From IMG/VR virus record IMGVR_UViG_3300042879_001129, positions 1 to 44,495 of that record: DNA of 44,495 bases. One strand, written 5' to 3'. Both the position numbers and the translations under genes were made by a program. Source of the stretch: a virus. Within the stretch, counting starts at the first letter, position 1; each line of letters begins with the position of its first letter. The notes below the pieces were generated by a model. That model ran no database searches, had not been told where the DNA came from, and worked only from the letters and a program-made list of their open reading frames with translations. Below are positions 12,743 through 19,551 of this stretch, piece after piece.

Positions 12743-12759
12743 TTGGCACGGGCATTGCA
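12743..12759 (+). promoter_or_regulatory. Sigma-54 type -24/-12 promoter match, rightward
   Basis: TTGGCACG-GGCA-TTGCA fits the RpoN consensus (YTGGCACG-N4-TTGCW) at every conserved position. It points toward the terminase gene 550 bases downstream. No enhancer-binding protein is encoded by the phage, so it would rely on a host activator. Function is unproven; the match is far better than chance in a window of this size. Confidence 0.4.
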
Positions 12760-13077
12760 AGGGGCGGATGGCGGTCGAGGATGGCGGGGGGCGCGGTAGA
12801 GAAAAGGACCACAAAGGCCCGCTACCTCTACGTCCTACAGGGGATAGATAGAGGGGAGCTACGCTAGGGGGCGCTGGCCCCAATAGCGGCCCGTGCCGCC
12901 AGACAGTAGCTGACAACGCAGGATCGGGAGACCCTTGAAAAGCACTCCACCCCCAATCGTCCCCGTCCCTGTCCCACCACGTTACACTATAACTCGGCCT
13001 CCTAACCTTCCGCACCGCAGCTACCGCACCGCAGCAGGGCCCGGCCCAGATCGCGGCCCATGGCGACCGGCATCATG

Positions 13078-13095
13078 GCGACAGGCCGGGTAGCT
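13078..13095. repeat. 18-base direct repeat, copy 1
   Basis: GCGACAGGCCGGGTAGCT, repeated with one change at 13129-13146 (51 bases apart, about five helical turns). Additional CCATGGCG units surround both copies. Such spaced repeats in a control region can be protein-binding or packaging sites. Confidence 0.55.
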
Positions 13096-13128
13096 CACCG
13101 CGGCGGGCCATGGCGTGCTGGCGTCCTA

Positions 13129-13146
13129 GCGACAGGCCGGGCAGCT
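13129..13146. repeat. 18-base direct repeat, copy 2
   Basis: Second copy of the repeat at 13078-13095 (17 of 18 identical). Confidence 0.55.
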
Positions 13147-13273
13147 AGCGGCGCTGGCATCAGGGGGCGGGGGGCGGCTTCGAGCGGCAGGCGGACGAGA
13201 CCCCCCCGGCTTGGGGTTTTCGCGATCTCACACGCGGGCGCGAAGGCCATGCCCCCACGCGCCTAACTGGGTG

Positions 13274-13303
13274 CTTGCTGGCTCCACCAGAAAAAAATAC
13301 CCT
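13274..13303 (+). promoter_or_regulatory. Candidate rightward promoter at the terminase start
   Basis: TTGCTG (13274-13279), a 17-base spacer ending in seven A, then TACCCT (13298-13303). The predicted +1 would lie at or next to the ATG at 13309, giving a leaderless transcript, which would explain why that ATG has no ribosome site. The -10 lies inside the 13297-13310 palindrome. Confidence 0.35.
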
Positions 13304-13310
13304 AGGGTAT
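13297..13310. promoter_or_regulatory. 14-base perfect palindrome on the terminase start codon
   Basis: ATACCCTAGGGTAT is a perfect palindrome that covers the putative -10 box and the first two bases of the ATG at 13309. It is a good candidate operator for a dimeric repressor of the structural block. Confidence 0.5.
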
Positions 13311-14058
13311 GCCCCTGACTGTGCAGGACTCCGAACCTCTCCCCTCTGAGCGGATGCCTGCCTTGGATGAGGGGGTGGTGCGGATGCTGTGGGAGGCTGG
13401 GGCGTCTTGGACGTACATCTCCAAGCGGCATCCTGTGACGAGGAGGAGGTTGAGGGAATTGAGCGAGGATTGGGACGGGGAGAAGAGGGCGGCTTCCTTG
13501 GTAGCAAGGGGGCATACGAACTCTGCGCCTGTTGGGACGGTTCCCGAGGCGAGGACGGCTGACACCAGCACGGTGGAGACTTGGCTGGCGGCCATAGGGA
13601 AGATTGTGAAGCCTAGGTGGGATGAGGCTTCTTTTCCGCTGCTGGAGGTTGCGGAGGCTTTGCACAACATCACCCGTGGGATGCCGGTTGCCTTGGCTTG
13701 CGAGGCGGCGGGGCTGACGGATCGGGTGGTGCAGAAGTACCGCAACCAGGAGCCGCGTCTTGAGGGCTATTTCCGGCGGGCGAGGGCGCTGAGTGCGAAG
13801 CCGCTGGTCGAGAAGATCATGGGGAACCCGGACTGGCGCGCGGCGGCTTGGCTGCTGGAGCGGGGGATCGCGAAGTCGGAGTTCAAGGCCGAGGCCGTTG
13901 GCAAGGAAGACAAGCTGACGATTGAGATCATGGTGAACCGCGAGGACAAGGACGCCTTGCGCGGGGTCATCGATGTGACGGAGAGCGCGAATGGCGCAAT
14001 GGTCATTGGGCTACCAGCCGAGCGAGAAGCAGAGGATCTTCCACGCGGTCAAGGCTAG
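13309..14058 (+). CDS. terS: Terminase small subunit (likely)
   Basis: A 249-residue protein directly upstream of the large terminase. Residues about 20-48 form an N-terminal helix-turn-helix (DEGVVRMLWEAGASWTYISKRHPV), a second one lies near residues 107-145 (EVAEALHNITRGMPVALACEAAGLTDRVVQKY), and the rest includes WRAAAWLLERGI and a C-terminal beta segment typical of Terminase_1-like small subunits. The small subunit recognises packaging DNA. The start is uncertain: the ATG at 13309 lacks a ribosome site, and an ATG at 13384 has GAGGGGG upstream but would remove part of the first helix-turn-helix. The gene overlaps terL by 68 bases. Confidence 0.72.
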   Translation: MPLTVQDSEPLPSERMPALDEGVVRMLWEAGASWTYISKRHPVTRRRLRELSEDWDGEKRAASLVARGHTNSAPVGTVPEARTADTSTVETWLAAIGKIVKPRWDEASFPLLEVAEALHNITRGMPVALACEAAGLTDRVVQKYRNQEPRLEGYFRRARALSAKPLVEKIMGNPDWRAAAWLLERGIAKSEFKAEAVGKEDKLTIEIMVNREDKDALRGVIDVTESANGAMVIGLPAEREAEDLPRGQG

Positions 14059-15481
14059 GCAGGTCCTCTACGGGGGCGCGGCGGGGGGCGGGAAGAGCCA
14101 TGCGATCCGCATGGATGGGATCATCTCCTGCCTGCAAAACCCCGGCTTGCAGGCCTACCTCTTCCGCCGGACCTACCCGGAACTCAAGGACAACCACCTC
14201 ATTCCCATCCAGCAGATGGCGATCCCTCCCGAGGTGGCGATTTGGAAGGAAACCGACCGGAAGCTGACGTTCTACAACGACGCCTTCCTCCAGTTCTGCT
14301 TTGCCGAGGACTTGGCCGACATCTTCAAGTACCAGGGCGCGGAGATGCATTGGCTGGGCATTGACGAGGGGGCGCTCTTCCTCCCGGATCAGTTGAAGTT
14401 CCTCCGCACCCGGGTGCGCCTTGGCCGCTACAAGGCGGCTCAGGAGGAGGTCTTCCCCCGCATCGTGATCGGCAGCAATCCCGGAGGCCCGTCCCACAAC
14501 CTCCTGCGGGACATCTTCATCGAACAAGCCCCGCCGATGCACTTCTTCCACGACAAGACGACCAAGACCAAGAACTCGCCGGGCTGGAGGAGCATCTACA
14601 TCCCCGCGAAGATGGACGACAACCCGCACCTGGATGTGGACAGCTATGAAGGATCGTTCACCGCCCTCTCCCCCGAGCGGGCCAAGGCACTACGGGACGG
14701 CGACTGGGATGTGGTTTCGGGAGCAGCCCTATCCATGCTCGACAGGGGGAGGCACATGGTACGGAGCTTCAAGCCCCCACGACATTGGACCCATCTCATG
14801 GCTATGGACTGGGGCACAGCCAAGCCCTTCTCCGTTGGATGGTACTGCATATCAGAGGGAGCAACTCTGAAGGCCAAGGACGGCTTCCCGGATGTCTACC
14901 TCCCTCCGGGCGCGAAGATCCGCTTTGCCGAGTGGTATGGCTGGAACGGCGAGGCGGACATGGGGGCGAGGATGTCGGCGGGGGCCGTGGCGCGGGAGAT
15001 CCTGCGCCTTGAGCATGAGATGGAGCTACCGCCCGTGGACATCCGCGTGGCCGACCCGCAGATGTGGGCGAGCCAGGATGGTCCCTCCCCGCAGGACAAC
15101 ATGAGGACCGCTACCGGAGGGCGCTTCATCCTCCGTCAGGGCAGGCGAGATCGGAAGGCCAACTACACGACCATCGTGGAGCATCTCGTTGGCGAGCAGG
15201 CCAATGACGGGGCGTACCACCCGATGTTCTTCGTGACCAAGAACTGCCAGCACTTCTGGCGCACTTGCCCCGGCCTGACGCTGGACGAACTGGAACCCGA
15301 CAAGGGACCGGCCACTCGGAGGCAAGAGGACCATGTTTACGACGAGACCGGCTTCGCCCTGAGCGCCCACTCTCGGGTGACCACCGAGAAGGACCGGGTC
15401 AACGACGAGTTGATGGAACTTGCCCGCGAACTTGGGGGCGTGGTATCGGATCCCTACGCAGTCAGACGCAGGAGGGCGTGA
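13991..15481 (+). CDS. terL: Terminase large subunit
   Basis: A 496-residue packaging motor. Walker A GGAAGGGKS at 28-36, Walker B ending in LGIDEG with D125/E126, and a coupling motif GSNPGG at 161-166 form the ATPase. The C-terminal RNase H-like nuclease shows MDWG (D273), VADPQMW (D355) and HVYDETGFAL (D451). It pumps DNA through the portal. GGAG lies 7 bases before the ATG within the end of terS, so the start at 13991 is well supported despite the long overlap. The stop shares a base with the next start. Confidence 0.95.
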   Translation: MAQWSLGYQPSEKQRIFHAVKARQVLYGGAAGGGKSHAIRMDGIISCLQNPGLQAYLFRRTYPELKDNHLIPIQQMAIPPEVAIWKETDRKLTFYNDAFLQFCFAEDLADIFKYQGAEMHWLGIDEGALFLPDQLKFLRTRVRLGRYKAAQEEVFPRIVIGSNPGGPSHNLLRDIFIEQAPPMHFFHDKTTKTKNSPGWRSIYIPAKMDDNPHLDVDSYEGSFTALSPERAKALRDGDWDVVSGAALSMLDRGRHMVRSFKPPRHWTHLMAMDWGTAKPFSVGWYCISEGATLKAKDGFPDVYLPPGAKIRFAEWYGWNGEADMGARMSAGAVAREILRLEHEMELPPVDIRVADPQMWASQDGPSPQDNMRTATGGRFILRQGRRDRKANYTTIVEHLVGEQANDGAYHPMFFVTKNCQHFWRTCPGLTLDELEPDKGPATRRQEDHVYDETGFALSAHSRVTTEKDRVNDELMELARELGGVVSDPYAVRRRRA

Positions 15482-15825
15482 TGGCAGGCGAGACAACCGA
15501 AGCAATCCGGCAAGTCGTGCGGTCCATGGACGGCGAATGGACGGTCCACGACATAGCCAAGATGATCCCCGGCGCGACCGTGGCGCGGGTTTCCTACGTC
15601 CTGAACTTCATGAAGTCGCGCGACCTCATCCGTCGCGTCGGAGGCAGGATGCAGAACAAGACCTTCGTGGCGATCTACGTCACGGCAGAGCCTGATGAGC
15701 CGACTCCCAGCATGTCATACGAGGAAATGGACCGCATCTTCGCGCGGCGCATGGGCAACCGGCGCTACGAGGACTCTTCCATCTCCATGACGGGGAAGTT
15801 CAGCCTTCTCGGGGCGTATAGGTGA
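15481..15825 (+). CDS. Winged-helix-like DNA-binding protein, 114 aa
   Basis: The start at 15481 follows AGGAGGG and overlaps the terL stop by one base. Residues about 5-60 look like a winged helix: AIRQVVRSMDGEWTVHDIAK, ATVARVSYVLNFMKSRDLI, then a RRVGGRMQ wing. The C-terminal part contains YEEMDRIFARRMGNRRYED and is unfamiliar. It could be a regulator of the following island or a terminase accessory protein. Confidence 0.6.
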   Translation: MAGETTEAIRQVVRSMDGEWTVHDIAKMIPGATVARVSYVLNFMKSRDLIRRVGGRMQNKTFVAIYVTAEPDEPTPSMSYEEMDRIFARRMGNRRYEDSSISMTGKFSLLGAYR

Positions 15826-15826
15826 C

Positions 15827-16609
15827 ATGGACATCAAGTTCTTCGCGCCGACAAAGGCTCCCCACCCGCTGGGCGAGAACCTTGCGCGCAATTTCTGCAA
15901 GGGCGAGTACCTTGCAACCCACGGAGAGCCACTCGCTCGCATAAACTTGCACTACGGCATCCTCTACGGGGGTGCGGAAATGCATGAAAAAGCGCGCCAG
16001 GAGGGCAAGAACTTCGTCCACGTTGACCACGCCTTCTTCGGGCGCAACGAGGACCTATGGAAGGAGCAGGGATACTTCCGCTTCTCCCTGAACCACCAGT
16101 CCAACGGCCAAGTCTACTCGAAAGAGATCGACCAGCCTCGTCTGGCAGCCCTTCAGTCGCGTGGATTGCTCAAGCTGGAGCCTCGCCAGAACCTCCAGAA
16201 GCGCCAGATCATCGTCTACCAGCCGCCAAGCCACTTCATGGTGGAGTATTTCAAGCTCCCGGCTGACTTTGACGCCAAGTGGCGCGCGGAAATCCGCACC
16301 CGCTTCCCCGGAATGATGGTCGTTACCCTCCACAAGAGCCCGAAGGACGAAACCTTCTGGGAGAACACGGCAATCGTGGCCTCGTTCAACTCCGGTCTTG
16401 GTTTCGAGGCGCTCAGAAGGGGAAAAGAGGCAATCATGACCGCTCCGCGCACCCTCTGGCCCTACATGCCGGGCGATCTTGCTGAACTGAAGTGGGCGGA
16501 ACGTCGCTTTGAGGCGTTCTGCACCATCGCCGGGCGCATGTGGAACTTTCAGGAGATGCGAAACGGCAAGGCGCTTGAGCATATGCAGCGCAATGGAGAG
16601 ATCCCGTGA
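15827..16609 (+). CDS. Glycosyltransferase-like protein (capsule-synthesis / Kdo-transferase-like)
   Basis: A 260-residue protein. The N-terminal half has YGILYGGAEMHEKARQEG and NFVHVDHAFFGR...YFRFSLNH, a pattern of bacterial proteins in polysaccharide clusters. The C-terminal half reads 'VVTLHKSPKDETFWENTAIVASFNSGLGFEALRRGKEAI', matching the nucleotide-sugar-binding 'xStxGfEAlxxGkpv' block of GT-B folds such as capsule Kdo transferases. No signal peptide or membrane helix; it should act in the cytoplasm. It opens the glycan island and overlaps the resolvase gene. The exact sugar and acceptor cannot be told. Confidence 0.6.
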   Translation: MDIKFFAPTKAPHPLGENLARNFCKGEYLATHGEPLARINLHYGILYGGAEMHEKARQEGKNFVHVDHAFFGRNEDLWKEQGYFRFSLNHQSNGQVYSKEIDQPRLAALQSRGLLKLEPRQNLQKRQIIVYQPPSHFMVEYFKLPADFDAKWRAEIRTRFPGMMVVTLHKSPKDETFWENTAIVASFNSGLGFEALRRGKEAIMTAPRTLWPYMPGDLAELKWAERRFEAFCTIAGRMWNFQEMRNGKALEHMQRNGEIP

Positions 16610-16935
16610 TCAAGGCGAAGTCCGCGAAGGCCAAGGGCCGGAAGCTGGAGCAATGGATCGTCAAGCAGTTCGAATCACTCGGCTTGACCGCTCGTCGGCA
16701 GCCGGGATCGGGCGCGTTTGACGCCTTCCCCCACGATGTCGAGGCAGTCCTCAAGGACGGCAAGCGAGTCCTCGTAGAGGCCAAGCAGCGCAGGAAGGAT
16801 GCGTGGGCTACCGGGGAGCGATGGATCGGAAGTGCCGACATCCTCGTCGTGCGGATCGACCCGGAGCCGTTTAAGCCCGAGAACGAGCCGCGCGTCTACA
16901 TGAAGTGGTCCACTTTCGAGAGGCTGGTCAAGTGA
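16606..16935 (+). CDS. Holliday-junction-resolvase-like PD-(D/E)XK nuclease
   Basis: A 109-residue protein with KGRKLEQWIVKQFESLGL (10-27), GSGAFDAFPHDVE (34-46) and the catalytic VEAKQR (57-62), matching small archaeal-type/phage resolvases and VRR-like nucleases. It would cut branched DNA before packaging or during recombination. The start is GTG overlapping the upstream stop, with GGAGAG before it. It has no other partner in the island, where it is flanked by glycan genes. Confidence 0.7.
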   Translation: MIKAKSAKAKGRKLEQWIVKQFESLGLTARRQPGSGAFDAFPHDVEAVLKDGKRVLVEAKQRRKDAWATGERWIGSADILVVRIDPEPFKPENEPRVYMKWSTFERLVK

Positions 16936-17381
16936 CTCATAGATTGAGTCTTGCTCCAATCTCGTTGACTGAGGCCAACGCATTTGTTGATGCGTTGCAC
17001 AGGCATCACAAGAAGGTAGTTGGTCACAAGTTTTCTCTTGCTGCAATTTGCGAAGAAGAAGTGGTCGGGATAGCTATTGTTGGTAGGCCGGTATCTAGGC
17101 ATAGGGACGATGGCGAAACCCTTGAAGTCACGCGCCTATGCACGAAAGGCCACAAGAACGCTTGTTCGTTTTTGTACGGTGCTGCGGCAAGAGCGGCATT
17201 TGCACTCGGATACAAAAGAATCGGGACATACACGCTTCCTGTCGAAGGTGGAGTTTCGTTGCGGGCTTCTGGATGGAAGTTGATCGGTGAGCGCGGCGGC
17301 GGTTCCTGGTCTTCTCCATCGCGGCCTCGCGTTGACAAGCACCCATTGGAAGCAAAACTTCTCTGGGAGAAAGAGGCATGA
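16932..17381 (+). CDS. XF1762 family protein (GNAT-like)
   Basis: A 149-residue protein that follows the XF1762 pattern: 'SLTEANAFVDALHRHHKKVVGHKFSLAA', 'VVGIAIVGRPVSRHRDDGETLEVTRLCTKG', 'NACSFLYGAAARAAFALGYKRIGTYTL' and 'SLRASGWKLIGE'. The fold resembles GNAT acetyltransferases, but no activity is established that I know of. The start is GTG at 16932 (GTGA overlap); an ATG at 16905 lies inside the resolvase gene. Local GC is near 43-53 % in the first 180 bases, clearly lower than around it, suggesting recent acquisition. Confidence 0.8.
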   Translation: MTHRLSLAPISLTEANAFVDALHRHHKKVVGHKFSLAAICEEEVVGIAIVGRPVSRHRDDGETLEVTRLCTKGHKNACSFLYGAAARAAFALGYKRIGTYTLPVEGGVSLRASGWKLIGERGGGSWSSPSRPRVDKHPLEAKLLWEKEA

Positions 17382-17680
17382 CTAGCCAAGTGATGACCCC
17401 AGCCCGTCTGATGGGCTACCGGCGCATGGCCGACAAGAGGCGCGGTCGCCGCTGCGGAAAGCTCCGCATTGAAGGCAACATGCATCCTCTCGTTCGCGAG
17501 TTCTTTGAACTGGTGAACAAGGACGAGTTCCTGACGATGAAGTCGCTCCGGGACAAGTCCGGCCTTGAGATCGACACGATCAGCCAATGGCGATACCAGC
17601 ACTCGCCGCAGCTTGTGTCTTTCGAGGCGGCACTCAACGCAGCGGGATATGAACTCTGCATCCGAAGGAGGAAGCAATGA
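17378..17680 (+). CDS. Helix-turn-helix protein, 100 aa
   Basis: After a basic N-terminus (RRMADKRRGRRCGKLRIEG) comes a putative helix-turn-helix: 'FFELVNKDEFLTMKSLRDKSGLEIDTISQWRYQHSPQLVSFEAALNAAGYEL'. The ending 'VSFEAALNAAGYEL' is common in phage proteins related to Cro/CI-type regulators. It may regulate the island or late genes. It overlaps both neighbours by ATGA. It is too isolated to be called a lysogeny repressor. Confidence 0.6.
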   Translation: MTSQVMTPARLMGYRRMADKRRGRRCGKLRIEGNMHPLVREFFELVNKDEFLTMKSLRDKSGLEIDTISQWRYQHSPQLVSFEAALNAAGYELCIRRRKQ

Positions 17681-18195
17681 GCAACCTCGCGTACTACAAG
17701 CAGATGCACGCCGAAGGGAAGTTCCCCGGACACTCCACCGAGAAGTGGAGCGACCAGATCGCGAAGATCATCAAGGAGTTCAACATCAAGACCATCCTCG
17801 ACTTCGGCAGCGGCAAGGGGATGCAATACACGGAACTCAAGCTGCATGAGAAATGGGGCGTGGAGATGCCCACCCTCTACGATCCTGCCGTGCCGGGCTT
17901 GGACAAGATCCCCAACATCATGTTGCCGTTTGACATGGTCATCTGCTGCGATGTGCTGGAGCATCTTGAGGACGAAGAACTTCGCCAAGCTGTGTTCAAC
18001 GCCACGATCCGCGCGCGCAAGTTTTGCTTCTTTGGCATCGCGACCTTCCCCGCCAAGAAGACGCTGCCCGATGGGCGCAACGCACACCTGACGCTCTGGT
18101 CGCGGGATGTGTGGATGCGCTTCATCACGGATGTGCGCTTCCAGGGGGATGCATACGTCCGGGTCGAGTTCGATGGAGGCGAGGATGGACGTTAA
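17677..18195 (+). CDS. Class I SAM-dependent methyltransferase
   Basis: A 172-residue protein with the SAM-binding motif I ILDFGSGKG (40-48) and the motif 'MVICCDVLEHLEDEEL' (87-102), followed by a beta strand FCFFGIATFP. The lid is short and the substrate unclear. With glycosyltransferases on both sides it most likely methylates a sugar or a small precursor. Starts with GAGGAAG before the ATG and overlaps the following gene by 11 bases. Confidence 0.75.
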   Translation: MSNLAYYKQMHAEGKFPGHSTEKWSDQIAKIIKEFNIKTILDFGSGKGMQYTELKLHEKWGVEMPTLYDPAVPGLDKIPNIMLPFDMVICCDVLEHLEDEELRQAVFNATIRARKFCFFGIATFPAKKTLPDGRNAHLTLWSRDVWMRFITDVRFQGDAYVRVEFDGGEDGR

Positions 18196-18928
18196 CCCGC
18201 TCCCGTACTGGATAGGCTTCGACGCTCGCGAGGTGGATGCGTTCGATGTCTGCTCGTTCTCGGCCCAGCGCAAGAGCAGCATTCCGCTTCATGTCCGTGC
18301 GCTCAATCACAAGCAACTGCGCGCGCGTGGCATGTTCTCTCGCGAATGGGGCGTGAACCCGAAGACCGGGCAGATGTTCGATGTCCTTGACGGGCGTCCC
18401 TTCTCGACGGAGTTCGCATTCACTCGCTTCCTCGTCCCCGCGCTCCAGAACTACCAAGGCTGGGCGCTCTTCACCGACTGCGACATCCTCTGGCTAGACG
18501 ACATCGCTGGCCTGTATGCCGAGCGGGACGACAAGTTCGCGGTGCAAGTGGTGAAGCAGAACCACATCCCTCAGAACGACATCAAGATGGACGGTCAGGT
18601 CCAGCAGCAGTACCCGCGCAAGAACTGGTCGTCCGTGATCCTGTTCAACTGCTCCCACCCGGCCAACAAGTACCTCACGCCGAGCTACGTCAACACGATC
18701 CCCGGCAAGGAACTGCACACATTCGCGTGGTTGCGTGACCATGAGATCGGTGACCTGTCGCCAGGATGGAACTTCCTCGTCGGCCACACCAAGCACACGG
18801 TGAAGCCGCGCGCCATGCACTTCACCGATGGCGGGCCATGGTTCGAGCATTTGCGCGACGTTCCATTCGGCGGATGGTGGACCAACGAGTACGACCACAT
18901 GATGAAGACCAAGGGGAGGTTTGAGTGA
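18185..18928 (+). CDS. GT-A type glycosyltransferase
   Basis: A 247-residue protein. The start at 18185 has GGAGG 5 bases upstream; longer frames run back into the methyltransferase gene. Features: 'YWIGFDAREVDAFDVC' (N-terminal strand), 'FAFTRFLVPAL', then the DxD-type metal/nucleotide-sugar motif 'ALFTDCDILWLDDI' (DCD at 98-100), 'WSSVILFNC', and a late 'MHFTDGGPWF', the arrangement seen in GT8-like enzymes. Cytoplasmic. It probably adds one sugar to a growing glycan. GTGA overlap with the FkbM gene. Confidence 0.75.
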   Translation: MDVNPLPYWIGFDAREVDAFDVCSFSAQRKSSIPLHVRALNHKQLRARGMFSREWGVNPKTGQMFDVLDGRPFSTEFAFTRFLVPALQNYQGWALFTDCDILWLDDIAGLYAERDDKFAVQVVKQNHIPQNDIKMDGQVQQQYPRKNWSSVILFNCSHPANKYLTPSYVNTIPGKELHTFAWLRDHEIGDLSPGWNFLVGHTKHTVKPRAMHFTDGGPWFEHLRDVPFGGWWTNEYDHMMKTKGRFE

Positions 18929-19551
18929 AGAAGGTTGGAGACTGGTGGCTGCCGGAAACGGACCACCACTTTGTCGGTGATCTCAGCCAGTACCAGATGG
19001 CTGCGTATCAGTCCGCCATGAAGCATGTGAAGAAGGTCTGCACGGCCATCGATGTCGGCGCGCATGTGGGGATCTACTCCGCTCGCATGGCCGCGCAGTT
19101 CGAAACGGTGCTCTCCTTTGAGCCTGACTCGGCCAACTACGCATGCCTCGTCCGCAATACGCAGGCCCTTTGCGCGCTGCATGGTTGGCTTAACGTGAAA
19201 ACCGTGATCCCGATCTACGGTGCCGCTGGCGCGCAGAGGGGGGTCGGTTCCGTGCGCGTGGACGCCATCGCCAATACCGGAGCAAGAGGATTTGAAGTTG
19301 GTGGTCAGGGACGCGTGCCGATGTACGCCATTGATGAGTTTGAATACACACTCCTTGGTCTGGTGAAGATCGACACGGAGGGTTTCGAGCATCGTGTGCT
19401 TGTCGGTGCCATGGAGACCCTCAAGCAACACAAGCCGGTCCTCATCATCGAACGGCCCAAGGAGGACTCGATCAACGTCCTTCGGCTGCTCAACTACAAG
19501 CTGGTCGATGTCGTGAACAAGGACAGCATCTTCGTGGAGAAGTCCCAATGA
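18925..19551 (+). CDS. FkbM family O-methyltransferase
   Basis: A 208-residue protein of the FkbM family, which O-methylates sugars and related compounds. It has motif I AIDVGAHVGIYSARMA (41-56), LSFEPDSANY (63-72), and the family hallmark 'VKIDTEGFEHRVLVGA' (147-162), followed by LIIERPK. The start is GTG overlapping the upstream stop; the stop overlaps the next ATG. Its place between two glycosyltransferases fits methylation of the glycan being built. Confidence 0.85.
   Translation: MKKVGDWWLPETDHHFVGDLSQYQMAAYQSAMKHVKKVCTAIDVGAHVGIYSARMAAQFETVLSFEPDSANYACLVRNTQALCALHGWLNVKTVIPIYGAAGAQRGVGSVRVDAIANTGARGFEVGGQGRVPMYAIDEFEYTLLGLVKIDTEGFEHRVLVGAMETLKQHKPVLIIERPKEDSINVLRLLNYKLVDVVNKDSIFVEKSQ

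Larger units (their letters stand above)
12616..13308. other. Divergent control region, 693 bases, no convincing gene
   Basis: Separates the two transcription blocks. Apart from the elements listed separately it shows tandem ACCGCACCGCAGC-like units near 13016-13036, GGGGGCGGGGGGCGG at about 13163-13177, and CCCC-GGGG-TTTT near 13200-13221 that could end a short rightward transcript. No open frame here has a ribosome site and plausible composition. It may hold the packaging or replication start as well as promoters. Confidence 0.6.

Noticed and set aside
12988-12993. TATAAC as a rightward -10 box
   Set aside because: No acceptable -35 hexamer at 16-18 bases upstream and no gene start close by.
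15481-17680. Helix-turn-helix proteins at 15481 and 17378 as a lysogeny switch
   Set aside because: Both lie inside the late block and no integrase, attachment site or divergent cro/cI pair is present.
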